From Planctomycetaceae bacterium (GTDB lineage Bacteria; Planctomycetota; Planctomycetia; Pirellulales; Pirellulaceae): 64,000 nucleotides of DNA. The position numbers and the translations under genes were made by a program. The DNA is taken from NCBI GenBank assembly GCA_027487485.1, contig JAIYDN010000038.1:43410-107409 (forward strand), written 5' to 3'. This document shows, piece after piece, positions 24,158 through 33,964 of the stretch. The notes below the pieces were generated by a model. It saw only the letters and a list, made by a program, of their open reading frames with translations. It ran no database searches and was not told the origin of the DNA. Each line of letters begins with the position of its first letter. The stretch's first letter is position 1.

Positions 24158-25477
24158 ATGATGCAGCGAAGAACATACTTACAACTGGGGCTCGCAGGAC
24201 TCGCGGGTGGCAGCTTTACCGACTTGATGGCTTTACGGCAAGCGTCTGCTGCGAACCATCCCGGGACCGACAAACCGAAATCAAATTGCATCTTGATCTG
24301 GATGGATGGTGGTCCGACTCACCTGGAAACCTTTGATTTGAAGCCGGAGGCGCCAATCGAAATACGAGGCGAATTCCGGCCGATCGATACGAATGTGCCC
24401 GGGATGCAGATTTGCGAGTACATGCCCAAACTGGCTAAAATTGCGGACAAGTATTCGATCATCCGTTCAGTTTGTCACAATCAGGCAAATCATGGTGCTG
24501 GAAACCATTACATGATGACGGGCGCTCCGCCGCGGATTCCCGTTGGCTGCGGAGCGTTTGTTAGCTTTCACCCAAGTCTTGGGTCGGTTGCTGCCTACGA
24601 AAGACAAGCACCTCATGGGTTGCCAGGCTATTTTTCGATGCCGAGCATGTCACGGTCGGGAGGTCCTAATTTTCTCGGTGCCAAATACGCTCCGTTTGTT
24701 GTCGCAAACGATCCCAATCAAGAGAGCTTTCGCGTTCGCGATGTTGAACTTCCTCGCGAATTGACTCAGGACCGTTTTCAATCGCGACGCGATCTTCGTA
24801 AGTTGGTGGATCGGCTTCCTCGATACCAAGAAGCCCAGGTCAGTGATCCTGTTGCAGCTTATGATGAAAACGTCCAGCAGGGGCTCGATCTAGTGCTGAC
24901 TCCAGCTGCCCAGAAGGCATTCGATATTCACAGTGAGCCCGCGGCGCTGCGAGAAGCTTATGGACGCAATAGCTTTGGACAACGGGCTCTGATGGCTCGT
25001 CGTTTGGTGGAGGCCGGAGTTCCGTTTGTGACTCTTTATGATGGCGGCTGGGATCACCATTCAGATCTCTTTGGTGCACTTCGTACGCGTTTACCATCTT
25101 GGGACCAAACGGTAGCCACCTTGATAAGTGATCTCGATCAACGCGGCCTGTTGGAAACAACCATGGTTATCGCCTTGGGCGAATTCGGACGAACACCCAA
25201 GATTAGCACTTTACCCGGCCAGTCGAAACCAGGACGCGATCATTGGGCCAGTGCCATGTCCATCCTGTTTGCGGGGGGCGGCAGCAGCGGTGGCCAAGTG
25301 ATCGGTGCAACTGATCGTTATGGACATGCTGCGGTCCAACGCATTCTTTCTCCCGAAAACTATGTTTCCACGGTTTACCATAAATTGGGAATCGACCCCA
25401 GCAAGATCTATTACACACCCGCAGGGAGGCCAACTCACCTGGTCAGTGACCATAGCACCATTAGCGAGTTGATGTAG
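24158..25477 (+). CDS. DUF1501 sulfatase-like secreted protein
   Basis: The protein is 439 aa. A Tat-type leader (MMQRRTYLQLGLAGLAGG) carries twin Arg. The DUF1501 pattern follows: CILIWMDGGPTHLETFD, RSVCHNQANHGAGNHYMMTG, TLYDGGWDHHSDLF, VIALGEFGRTPKI, and GRDHWASAMSILFAGGG. The fold belongs to the alkaline phosphatase/sulfatase superfamily, and the Asp/His metal ligands in these blocks are intact. It starts 16 bp after the DUF1549 gene and overlaps the next gene by one base, so the three form an operon. The Tat leader suggests folding and metal loading in the cytoplasm. Confidence 0.94.
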   Translation: MMQRRTYLQLGLAGLAGGSFTDLMALRQASAANHPGTDKPKSNCILIWMDGGPTHLETFDLKPEAPIEIRGEFRPIDTNVPGMQICEYMPKLAKIADKYSIIRSVCHNQANHGAGNHYMMTGAPPRIPVGCGAFVSFHPSLGSVAAYERQAPHGLPGYFSMPSMSRSGGPNFLGAKYAPFVVANDPNQESFRVRDVELPRELTQDRFQSRRDLRKLVDRLPRYQEAQVSDPVAAYDENVQQGLDLVLTPAAQKAFDIHSEPAALREAYGRNSFGQRALMARRLVEAGVPFVTLYDGGWDHHSDLFGALRTRLPSWDQTVATLISDLDQRGLLETTMVIALGEFGRTPKISTLPGQSKPGRDHWASAMSILFAGGGSSGGQVIGATDRYGHAAVQRILSPENYVSTVYHKLGIDPSKIYYTPAGRPTHLVSDHSTISELM

Positions 25478-26949
25478 TGAGCTCATCACGGCTGCCAATC
25501 TTTCTTGCATCGACTCTAAGTTTGCTTCTACTGGGAACGAGCTGGGCTGCTGAAAAGCCTGTCCTCTCTAACCTTTTCCCACCTGCTGGCCAAGTGAACC
25601 AATCCGTCGATGTTGTCGCGACCGGGAAATTCCCAAGATGGCCACTCAGTGTTTGGTCCAGCCATCCATCCATACACTGGGAATGCCTGAGTGAATCGGG
25701 GAAACTGCGATCGACCATCGGACCTGACGTTCCCGCGGGAGTGCACTGGGTTCGGCTATACGATTCGGCCGGAGCAACCGACACTCGTCCATTCCTTGTC
25801 GGTACGTCCCCTCATCAGAATGAGATCGAGCCGAACAATCTTCCGTCGCAAGCCAATGAGGTTGCTTCTCTTCCACAAATCATCAATGGCACATTATCGA
25901 AACGGGGCGACGTGGACTTGTTCGCGGTGAATCTCCAAGGGGGGCAATCCCTTGCGGTCACGGTTGATTCGGCCAAGTGGCTGCTATCTCCTGCCGACGT
26001 CAGCATTCAACTGTTGGATTCCAAGGGATTTGTTTTAGCCGAAAATCTCGATCATGTCGACTTGGATCCCTACCTGGAATACCATGCCAATGAAACGATC
26101 AAAGTGATTGTCAAAGTCTTTGCGTTTCCTGCTACGCCCGACAGCACGATTGGTTTTAGCGGCGGTGCAGATTGGAATTACCGAATGGTGCTTTCACCAA
26201 CCCCCGAGCCATTTTCGTCGACTTTGGACTTTGAATCGCAAATGACGTTAGCTGCGCAGAGAATCGAATTGCCAGCTGCATTGCATGGAACCTTGGAGAC
26301 TGCGCTGCCGGTCACTTTGCCAGCAAGGCTCGGCGGAACGTTGATGGAACCAGGACAAAAGCAATTCTTTTCGTTCGATGCGAAATCGGGAAATCATTAT
26401 CGAGCCAAGGCGATGGCTCGCGAGTTTGGATCGGATCTGGATCCAACGCTCGCGATCTACGATGCGAAGTCAAAGGAACTGGTCAAACTGGACGATGCTG
26501 GCGAGGTTCGCGATCCGATCGTGAATTGGGTTTGCCCAGCAGATGGGACGTACACGATTGGCGTCAGTGACTTTCACCGCATGGGTGGTTCGCGATACCG
26601 CCATCTGACGACGGTCGAGCAAGTGATGCCCAGTTTCACTTTGAGCGTTGGGTCGGAGCTGTTCGAGTCTTCGGTGAATCGGGAGGGGGAGATTCCGATC
26701 CAGATCCTTCGCGAAGCCGGATTCGCCGGAATGATTTCGGTGACCATGGACGGTAATCCAGGTTCTATTCAATGTTCTCAGGGGGAGTCTAAATCGGGAG
26801 CCGAAACGGCAGGCAAAGTCGTTTTGAAATGGACAGGATCTCAGCCCTTTCAAGGGCCCATCTCGATCGTCGGTCGATCAGAAGGCTCGCCAGACTCGCG
26901 AGCCTCAGCACCTCGATCCAAGACGGTTTGGATAAGCGTTGCCGAATAG
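25477..26949 (+). CDS. Secreted protein with two PPC (pre-peptidase C-terminal) domains
   Basis: The protein is 490 aa from a GTG whose first base is the last base of the DUF1501 stop codon. The signal peptide (LPIFLASTLSLLLLGTSWAA) is followed by an Ig-like part and two PPC-type beta domains: GDVDLFAVNLQGGQSLAVTV with SIQLLDSKGFVL, and KQFFSFDAKSGNHYRAKAM with TLAIYDAKSKELVKLDD. Such proteins regularly form the third gene of DUF1549-DUF1501 operons and probably bind surfaces or polymers outside the cell. No catalytic residues recognised. Confidence 0.85.
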   Translation: MSSSRLPIFLASTLSLLLLGTSWAAEKPVLSNLFPPAGQVNQSVDVVATGKFPRWPLSVWSSHPSIHWECLSESGKLRSTIGPDVPAGVHWVRLYDSAGATDTRPFLVGTSPHQNEIEPNNLPSQANEVASLPQIINGTLSKRGDVDLFAVNLQGGQSLAVTVDSAKWLLSPADVSIQLLDSKGFVLAENLDHVDLDPYLEYHANETIKVIVKVFAFPATPDSTIGFSGGADWNYRMVLSPTPEPFSSTLDFESQMTLAAQRIELPAALHGTLETALPVTLPARLGGTLMEPGQKQFFSFDAKSGNHYRAKAMAREFGSDLDPTLAIYDAKSKELVKLDDAGEVRDPIVNWVCPADGTYTIGVSDFHRMGGSRYRHLTTVEQVMPSFTLSVGSELFESSVNREGEIPIQILREAGFAGMISVTMDGNPGSIQCSQGESKSGAETAGKVVLKWTGSQPFQGPISIVGRSEGSPDSRASAPRSKTVWISVAE

Positions 26950-27004
26950 AAATGTGCAACAACTAGAAAACCGGTGCGTTGCTGAAGAAGATCGCAACAC
27001 ACTA

Positions 27005-28294
27005 TCAATCGCGATGTTGGTGCAGCAAGGATTCGATCGGGTTGCGAGACTCGATCACCACCCCTTTCACTGCATTCAAACCTGGACGCGCATCCCAGCG
27101 GTCCCGCGAATCGCTCGACGCCGATACATTGTCGCCTAAAACAACAATTCCAGATTCGCTGGGCCAAACCTGAGAGCTGGAATCGAGCACGCCTCGCCAC
27201 TCAATATCGCGAAACACTAGCAGTCTTTCATAAACGCTTGAATCGTCGGTCATCTCGATTTGAATCGTCGCGACGTCTCTGTGTCCATTCGTGTCTTCCG
27301 TAAGTTGAATCGCCTGTCGAAACCATTCGTGATGTTCATCGCCGACCAAAAGAAAACCATCTACCATATAAACAACGATCCATTGTCCAATAGCTTCCAG
27401 TGGATCCAATTCAATTGATATGGATTGACCCAAAGTATCGATGGAGATCGATTTGTCTGATCTTTTCAGAACTGCATGAACTTGTACTGATGCGTTGTTG
27501 CGGCTTGCGGTATGAATCGTCACGGACGCATCCCATCGGTCTTGTTGAGGATCGATCTGAAGAGCGATACCAATATCACGCGCCGCAATGATACTATGGG
27601 AATCATGTGCGTTGCATGAAAGTTGGTTATCGATGGACAGGTCCAAAGTGGTTTGCCGCAAACGTGGTGTTGTGTTGTTCGCCGAGTGCACCAGGATCGC
27701 TTGACGAAGCGCATCTTCAAGTGACTTGCTGTACTGCTCACCGTTGACAAGTAACTCCCCGTCCTGAATCGAAATGAGCTCGTCGGGCAATCCAACCAAG
27801 CGTTTTATTTCCTTCGTAGAATCCGCCGTTGCTTGAAGGACAATCACATCACCCCGCTTTAAGCCGGATTCATGGTCAAACCCCTGGATGCCTTTGGCGT
27901 GGCGAAGCGTGCGTGTCGCTCTTAAACGTGCGTACTGGATCGTCTCTCCGGTTTCAATAAGGATTGATTCTTTGCTCTTTGGATCTGAGTTCTCGGCATG
28001 GGGTGCTTCCATATTCACTTGCAGGCACGCGGGGCATTTGGTTGGCTGATCCAAACGCACGGTATCTTTTGCGAAGCGATGAACGTGATCGCAATTCGGG
28101 CATTGCCAAACCATTCGCGGACCAACAAAGTGGGGCTCCATCGAACTTCCGTATACAATCCCGTTTTTCAGAACCATGCTTTGGCGCATCAGCATCAGTC
28201 CTGCCAAGATAATCCCCAGGGCAAGAACCACGAAGAGACCTGCTGTGGCGTAAAGAAACCAACGCCTGGGCGAGGCTGAAGGTTTAGAAGCCAT
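27005..28294 (-). CDS. Signal peptidase I-like protein with inserted zinc ribbon
   Basis: The protein is 429 aa, well above the usual 200-350. A membrane anchor lies at residues 12-36. The catalytic Ser box is YGSSMEPHF (S51), and the catalytic Lys is in EIKRLVGLPDE (K164), followed by DGELLVNGEQY. A C-terminal GDNVSASSDSRDRW matches the conserved GDNR/SxDSR box. Two insertions are unusual. A zinc-ribbon pair (CPNC at 65-68, CPAC at 87-90) lies directly after the Ser box, and a beta-rich domain of about 180 residues lies before the GDN box. The start ATG overlaps the stop of the PQQ-propeller gene by one base. Leader peptidase activity is likely; substrate specificity is unknown. Confidence 0.83.
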   Translation of the reverse strand: MASKPSASPRRWFLYATAGLFVVLALGIILAGLMLMRQSMVLKNGIVYGSSMEPHFVGPRMVWQCPNCDHVHRFAKDTVRLDQPTKCPACLQVNMEAPHAENSDPKSKESILIETGETIQYARLRATRTLRHAKGIQGFDHESGLKRGDVIVLQATADSTKEIKRLVGLPDELISIQDGELLVNGEQYSKSLEDALRQAILVHSANNTTPRLRQTTLDLSIDNQLSCNAHDSHSIIAARDIGIALQIDPQQDRWDASVTIHTASRNNASVQVHAVLKRSDKSISIDTLGQSISIELDPLEAIGQWIVVYMVDGFLLVGDEHHEWFRQAIQLTEDTNGHRDVATIQIEMTDDSSVYERLLVFRDIEWRGVLDSSSQVWPSESGIVVLGDNVSASSDSRDRWDARPGLNAVKGVVIESRNPIESLLHQHRD

Positions 28295-29589
28295 TATCGA
28301 CTACCGATACGATAAACCCCTTGCTCCGATCTGATGATTAGATCGTTTCCGGCAACGGCGTACGAGGCAAAGATTCTACCGGGTAATTTATTGCGAGCTA
28401 TTTCCATAGGCTTGTCACCAATTTCAAAAACGGTCGCTTCTCCCAGCTCGCTTTGAAAGAAAATTCGGTTTCCCGAAACAAGTGGTGACGCAGAGTAATT
28501 CCCGCCCAGACGCTTGCGCCAAAGTTCCTTCCCGGATTGGGTGTCGACGCTTGTTGCGATTCCATTATCGCTCACCATAACGATTTGGTTGCCGATAGCG
28601 TTTATTGAGGGAGTTTGAGGAACGCCCGATCCGAAAATCCATTTCACATGCGAATCGGTGACATCGCCGCTACCGGACGGGTCAATCGCCAGTAGCTTGG
28701 TGCTCATAAAGCCCGTGCAGACATAAAGAGTACCCTCATGGAGCAACGGTCTAGGCACGACAGAAAAGCCATCGTAGCGAACAAACCACTGCACCGATCC
28801 ATCTGCGGGGGAAATCGCTTGAACCACGTTCGAGCCCGGGGAAATTACAAGCTTTTTACCTTGGACTTCGATCAGCTGAGGTGTGCAGAAAGAGAACTTC
28901 CGATCGACGTCAACACCTCGTTTGGTCTTCCAAACCTCTTTGCCGGTTTTTGCATCGAGAGCAAGCGTATACGGATCGTCACCTCCATCGCATGTTAGGA
29001 TCAACATTTGGTCCACCAAGATGGGGGATCCGCCGTTTCCATGCGTTGGCGGATATGCATGATCTCGATTTTCCCAAATGAGATTCCCCTCCAGATCCAT
29101 GCAAGCAGTTCCCTGATGACCAAAATGCAAGTAGATCCGATCCGAGTTCAGGATAGGGGTCGGGCTTGCGTGCGAGTTCTTATTGTGGATTTTCGGAGCA
29201 TCGTTGGATTGCTCAAAAACCACCTTGCTATAAATTTGCTCGCCAGTATTTGCATCCAGGCAAACTAGATTGAGATGTTGCTTCCCTTCTAATTCTCCGG
29301 ATTGACCAGCTTGCTCGTCCGTATTGACTGAAGTGGTAAAATAGATGCGATCTTTATTCACCACGGGGGATGACCAACCAAGGCCGGTGGTTTTTGAGAA
29401 CCAGATGACATTGGAGCTTTCGTTCCAGTCTGTTGGTAGTTTGCTGACCAAGCTAGAGCCATTTTGTGCTGGGCCTCGAAACTCGGGCCATTCGTTTGCG
29501 AGGCTTAGCCCGCTTGGTGGAACAACCAGGCTCGAAAGCAAGGTAAGAAAGCGAAAAGTGTTTCTCAATACGGAAGTGCTTGTGTGCAC
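28294..29589 (-). CDS. PQQ-like beta-propeller (BamB-like) secreted protein
   Basis: The protein is 431 aa. The start is GTG at 29589, chosen because AGGAG lies five bases upstream; a TTG at 29604 lacks this. The leader is hydrophobic (FRFLTLLSSLVVPPSGL). The family opening EWPEFRGPAQNG and repeated blades follow, each with a strand ending in a Trp-docking type motif (CLDANTGEQIYSKVV, LALDAKTGKEVWKTKRG, SVDTQSGKELWRKRLGG). PQQ-propeller proteins of this type act as extracytoplasmic scaffolds or dehydrogenase-like proteins; no PQQ ligand set is clear. Cotranscribed with the MoxR and signal peptidase genes. Confidence 0.86.
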   Translation of the reverse strand: MHTSTSVLRNTFRFLTLLSSLVVPPSGLSLANEWPEFRGPAQNGSSLVSKLPTDWNESSNVIWFSKTTGLGWSSPVVNKDRIYFTTSVNTDEQAGQSGELEGKQHLNLVCLDANTGEQIYSKVVFEQSNDAPKIHNKNSHASPTPILNSDRIYLHFGHQGTACMDLEGNLIWENRDHAYPPTHGNGGSPILVDQMLILTCDGGDDPYTLALDAKTGKEVWKTKRGVDVDRKFSFCTPQLIEVQGKKLVISPGSNVVQAISPADGSVQWFVRYDGFSVVPRPLLHEGTLYVCTGFMSTKLLAIDPSGSGDVTDSHVKWIFGSGVPQTPSINAIGNQIVMVSDNGIATSVDTQSGKELWRKRLGGNYSASPLVSGNRIFFQSELGEATVFEIGDKPMEIARNKLPGRIFASYAVAGNDLIIRSEQGVYRIGSR

Positions 29590-29635
29590 GGTGACTCCTA
29601 TCAACGATTGGTTTGGGAACGATCACTAGAATAGA

Positions 29636-30652
29636 TTATGCAGCCACCAAATCGTCTGCTCGTTCGGTGACTTTCTCTAGAATATCCAGCAGCACCTTGT
29701 CGCACTCGATCCCTTCCGCTTGAGCTTCAAAGTTCAGCAACACGCGATGTCTCATGGCAGGCAGATAGACTCTTCGAACATCCTCGAAGCTAACGTTGTA
29801 GCGTCCATCGAGAAGAGCGCGAACTTTCGCAGCTAAAGCAATGGTCTGGGCGCCGCGAGGGCTTGCTCCCCAGCGAATGTATTGATTGGTAACATCCAAC
29901 GCCATCGCTCCCTGAGGGTGAGTCGCCAGAATGAGCCGAGCCACGTAATCTTGAACGTGCTTGGCTAAAACCACTTGCCGTACCAGTTGTTGCCATTTCC
30001 GAATCTCTTCGCCATCCATCACTTTTTCTGGTGTGATAACCGTGCCTTTCGTCGTTCGATCGATAATGGTATTCAGTTCTTCGCGATTGGAGTATCCGAC
30101 GACCAGCTTGAACAAAAATCGATCGAGTTGTGCTTCGGGAAGAGGGTATGTTCCTTCTTGTTCGATTGGATTTTGAGTCGCAAGTACAAAGAATGGCTTT
30201 TTCAATTCGTAGCGATTGCCGGAAACCGTGACTGTACCTTCCTGCATTGTCTCAAGAAGAGCGGACTGAGTCTTGGGCGTTGCACGGTTGATTTCGTCTG
30301 CTAGACATATCTGAGTGAAGATAGGGCCTTTTTGAAATTGGAATTCTCTTCGCCCTTGGTTCTCAACGATCATGTTGGTCCCAAGGATATCGGAAGGCAT
30401 TAGGTCCGGCGTGAACTGAATGCGGTTGAAGTCCAGGGACAGAGTTTCAGAAAGGGTCTTGATCAGCATCGTTTTGCCAAGTCCTGGAACTCCTTCCAAC
30501 AGGCAGTGTCCACCCACGAACATCGCCGTGAGCACACCGTTCACGATATCGTCGTGACCTACGATGACACGACCAATTTGCTCACGTACTGCCGCGTATC
30601 GACTGCGGAACATTTCCGCTTGTTGTTGCATGGACTCCGCGGTATTACTCAT
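29636..30652 (-). CDS. MoxR-family AAA+ ATPase (copy 1)
   Basis: The protein is 338 aa. Walker A is EGVPGLGKTMLIKTL, Walker B is CLADEINRATPKTQSALLETM, sensor 1 is FFVLATQNPIEQEGTYPLPEAQLDRF, and the C-terminal lid includes WGASPRGAQTIALAAKVRALLDGR. MoxR ATPases act with VWA-domain proteins to fold or insert metal cofactors or mature complexes. The double-VWA protein gene ends 19 bp upstream on the same strand, giving the normal MoxR-VWA pairing. Confidence 0.95.
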   Translation of the reverse strand: MSNTAESMQQQAEMFRSRYAAVREQIGRVIVGHDDIVNGVLTAMFVGGHCLLEGVPGLGKTMLIKTLSETLSLDFNRIQFTPDLMPSDILGTNMIVENQGRREFQFQKGPIFTQICLADEINRATPKTQSALLETMQEGTVTVSGNRYELKKPFFVLATQNPIEQEGTYPLPEAQLDRFLFKLVVGYSNREELNTIIDRTTKGTVITPEKVMDGEEIRKWQQLVRQVVLAKHVQDYVARLILATHPQGAMALDVTNQYIRWGASPRGAQTIALAAKVRALLDGRYNVSFEDVRRVYLPAMRHRVLLNFEAQAEGIECDKVLLDILEKVTERADDLVAA

Positions 30653-30671
30653 TTCAAATTCCTATGTGGGG

Positions 30672-33600
30672 CTACTGGTTCTTTTTCGCTTTACGTTTGG
30701 CATCCAACAGCCTGGATGTATAGCTCTGTTCTTCTTCCACACCCATACCTGGCTTGGTGGGGGTGTTTTCTCGATTTTGTTTCTTGATGTCTGCGCGGCT
30801 GCCGAAGGAATCGGAAGGCGAAGTCGTCGGTACGGAGCCCGAAGACGCTGTAGCATCGAGATCCATTTGGTTTGCAGAACGCTGCTTTTCCAAATCGCCG
30901 CTCGCAGTCGACTTGGTGGTTCGAAGTCGATCCAATCGGCTCTTGCGTTCTTGATCAATCGCCTCGGATTTGTTCCGTTTCGCTCGTAGCTGATTTGCCA
31001 GAATACGCAAAGGTAGCCCGAGATCAATCGCAACTCGTCGAACGAATACATCTGCAAAGAATAGCGTGGCGCCCATCAAAACAACGAGTGGCCAAATGTC
31101 CATCAGGCTTTTGGCGGCTGGTAAGCCAGGTCGGTAGGAATCCAGGTCCACGAGCGAAGTAAATGTGTCGTCTTCCAAAGCTTGTCCTAAGGTTCCAGCC
31201 GTACCGCCCGCAGGCTGTTTCTTGGCAAGCGATTCGAGAAGTTTCATGTTCGCTTGGCGCACGCGATATTCATCGGAAAAAGGAACCGTGATACCAGTCG
31301 TAATGGGAGGTTTGCCCGATCCGGGAACGATGCTCAGCATGTAGCTGCCAGCTTGCTCGGGCGTTAGTTCACCGACATAACGACCGGGCGCCAATTGTCT
31401 CATTGGCAAGTTCGTTGGCTTTAGGTCTGGCCCAACTGCGATGGCATTCATGTCCAGGTAGTTTACGAATCGATCGTCGGCGTCGAGTGCGGTAACGACA
31501 ATCTGAACACGGCCGTCCTTGATGTTGGTAGCGATGTTGTATTTAGAATCGTCGCTGGAGGGACGCATTGTCCATCGAACCATCTGTGACATGAATTGAT
31601 CGTAAAAAGGTGCCGACGCCCATTCTTGTGCCCATCGGCTGCCCGAATCGGTTGTCAGAACTGCCGTGCGACCTAAGCCATACGTCCATGTTGCAAGGAT
31701 CGAAGCGGTTTCTTTTTCGGATGGTTTGGGAGACAGCAAAGGTACCTCGACCAAGGGACTGTCTTTCCTTTCGGTCAATACAAAACCACGAATGGGTGGC
31801 AGGGTGCCATTGATTCCAGACAGAACTTCGTGAGGCTGATTGATATACGGAACGACTCCGCCCCCTTCAGGTTCGTAAACGAGCGGCCTCGCCACGCGTC
31901 TGGCCTCTCGCATGAAGATACTCGGTAACGCAGAGGCATTCGTCACTTTGTGGTAGTTGCCACCCGTGTCTTTGGCAATGCGACTGAGTTCGTTGTGCCC
32001 CGCCGGACCGTGAGCGCCAACCGCTACGGTAGTAATTTTGATTTTGGCGGCTTTGTATTTACTCAAAACGCCCGCAGAGGCTGGGGTAGGGTCCCCATCG
32101 CTAATTACAATCATATGTTTGAGAGAAGCGCTATTGGCTTTAAGAGCGTTGATCGCCATTCCCAACGACGAGTCGAAATCGGGCATGTCCCCTGGAGTCA
32201 TTTGAGACATCCGAGCACGCATCATGTCCTTGTTCGGTCCTACCTTGAGCAATCCCGCTGCGCCGCCCCACAACCATTTGTCGCCAGACATGTCGTATTG
32301 AACGACACCGCAATAGTCTTGAGGTCCTAAGGCGTTCAAAGCCGCTTTTCCGATCGTCTTCTGCCAGTAGTTTCCCTCTGCAATTTCGGACGCATGCATC
32401 ACCATGGCTAACGCCCCAACCGACTCGACTTTGCTATTCTTGATCGCAAAGTTTACCGGCATGGCTTCCTCCAATTTGGAATTCGTCCAACCGCCAGCGC
32501 CAAAGGCTTCCGGTCCGCCGATCATTAGAATTCCCATGCCGAACTGCTGAGCGCTTTGAACCAACATGTCGATCTGTTCATCGGAAAAGGCAACAACCTT
32601 CGTTGTTTCATCACCACTGGTTCGAGGCGTACCAGCCAAAATCACAGCATCGTAGCTTTGCAGTTCTACCAGACTCGTGAACAAGTTCGCGGTATCCCGC
32701 ACGTCAACGATTATTTCATTCCGCCTTAAAGCTCCGATCATTTGATCGAAGTTGCCCGGGAACGATGCATCTTCAATCAACAAAACGCGGCCCTTGCCTC
32801 GAGCATAAGTAAAGGCAGTTGCCCTGTTGTTTTGCGAGATCGTGTCGTTTTCGGAATCGCTGGTAATAAATTCGGCTTCGTAGGTATAGCCCGCAGATTC
32901 TTCAATCTTGTGGGGGATAGGGACGACGTTAATATCTCGATCCAGCGTATATGGACCGTCGGCTAGTACTTCCGTCTGACTTCCAATGCGGCGGACCACT
33001 CGTAAACGGCCCTCAACATCGCGTTCATTTCCAGATTCACTGTAGCGGTTGATAACAACCCGAGCGTCGACGGTTTGTCCTTGCCGAACAAATCCAGGAA
33101 TGTCGATTTTCTCGACCAGAACCTCCGTTTTGGTATCCAGTCGAACAGGAACGACGTCGATTCCAATCCCGTTGTCGATCAATCGTTGAGCCGCCGTTTC
33201 TGCCGAACCCAGCGTCTGATTTCCATCGGTCAAGATCACGATCCGTTTGGCAGAATCCTCCAGGAAGCTCGCCTGAGCTAACTTCAAAGCACTTTCCAAA
33301 TTGGTCGCATCCGACTTGCCAAAATTGGATTCCGCCCGAGTGATGGTGGGAAGCTTTTCATCCAAAGGCGGAATCTCGATCGATGCTTCTCGCCCGAAAA
33401 CAATCAAGCCAGCTCGATCTTGACGATTCGTTCGCCGATGCTTTTTGACGCTTTCGATCGCATATTCGAACATCAACTGGCGCTTCGCAATCGGAATAGA
33501 ATCGCTTTGGTCGAGCAAATAGATGACGGTTAGCTTCTCGCTGGACCATATCCATTGAACCCCCGCGATCGCAAATACGATCAGCAACATCACGGCGGTT

Positions 33601-33737
33601 CGAAAGAGCAAGGCAAAAAACCGTCGCCATGGCCCAAGCCCGGCAAGCGACCGATAGCCCAACCACCAAATCAATGGAATGGTCAGCAGAAGCAGCAACC
33701 ACCATGGATATTGAAATCCGATTTCAATTCTACCCAT
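30672..33737 (-). CDS. Large membrane protein with two VWA domains and a glutamine amidotransferase-like domain
   Basis: The protein is 1021 aa. Two N-terminal membrane spans (YPWWLLLLLTIPLIWWLGY and FFALLFRTAVMLLIVFAIAG) precede the first VWA domain with the MIDAS start LLDQSDSIPI and VILTDGNQTLGSAE. Then come a beta-rich region, a GATase-like domain (GRVLLIEDASFPGNFDQMI, GILMIGGPEAFGAGGW), and a second VWA-like part (LAMVMHASEIAEGNYW, HMIVISDGDPTP). One C-terminal membrane span lies near residue 885, and a charged cytoplasmic tail follows. The order fits planctomycetal BatA-like proteins. The second VWA lacks a perfect D-x-S-x-S. It probably works with the adjacent MoxR ATPase. Confidence 0.88.
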   Translation of the reverse strand: MGRIEIGFQYPWWLLLLLTIPLIWWLGYRSLAGLGPWRRFFALLFRTAVMLLIVFAIAGVQWIWSSEKLTVIYLLDQSDSIPIAKRQLMFEYAIESVKKHRRTNRQDRAGLIVFGREASIEIPPLDEKLPTITRAESNFGKSDATNLESALKLAQASFLEDSAKRIVILTDGNQTLGSAETAAQRLIDNGIGIDVVPVRLDTKTEVLVEKIDIPGFVRQGQTVDARVVINRYSESGNERDVEGRLRVVRRIGSQTEVLADGPYTLDRDINVVPIPHKIEESAGYTYEAEFITSDSENDTISQNNRATAFTYARGKGRVLLIEDASFPGNFDQMIGALRRNEIIVDVRDTANLFTSLVELQSYDAVILAGTPRTSGDETTKVVAFSDEQIDMLVQSAQQFGMGILMIGGPEAFGAGGWTNSKLEEAMPVNFAIKNSKVESVGALAMVMHASEIAEGNYWQKTIGKAALNALGPQDYCGVVQYDMSGDKWLWGGAAGLLKVGPNKDMMRARMSQMTPGDMPDFDSSLGMAINALKANSASLKHMIVISDGDPTPASAGVLSKYKAAKIKITTVAVGAHGPAGHNELSRIAKDTGGNYHKVTNASALPSIFMREARRVARPLVYEPEGGGVVPYINQPHEVLSGINGTLPPIRGFVLTERKDSPLVEVPLLSPKPSEKETASILATWTYGLGRTAVLTTDSGSRWAQEWASAPFYDQFMSQMVRWTMRPSSDDSKYNIATNIKDGRVQIVVTALDADDRFVNYLDMNAIAVGPDLKPTNLPMRQLAPGRYVGELTPEQAGSYMLSIVPGSGKPPITTGITVPFSDEYRVRQANMKLLESLAKKQPAGGTAGTLGQALEDDTFTSLVDLDSYRPGLPAAKSLMDIWPLVVLMGATLFFADVFVRRVAIDLGLPLRILANQLRAKRNKSEAIDQERKSRLDRLRTTKSTASGDLEKQRSANQMDLDATASSGSVPTTSPSDSFGSRADIKKQNRENTPTKPGMGVEEEQSYTSRLLDAKRKAKKNQ

Positions 33738-33964
33738 TGTCTGATTCGTTTTCTGTAAGTTCGAAAATGTCGAAGATTCCTAAGACCGCCACATGAAACG
33801 GTTACCAGAAACCAAGTGAGTGCGTATTATGGCCGATCTGCCATGCGAAATGCTAGCCGGCATCCGACGAATTTAGCTAGGATTGCCATTTTGCTAACCC
33901 TTCAGTCCATAAGTTTCGCCTCAAGTTCTGGCCGATTGCGGCTGTTTTGTGTAGCATAAACGAC

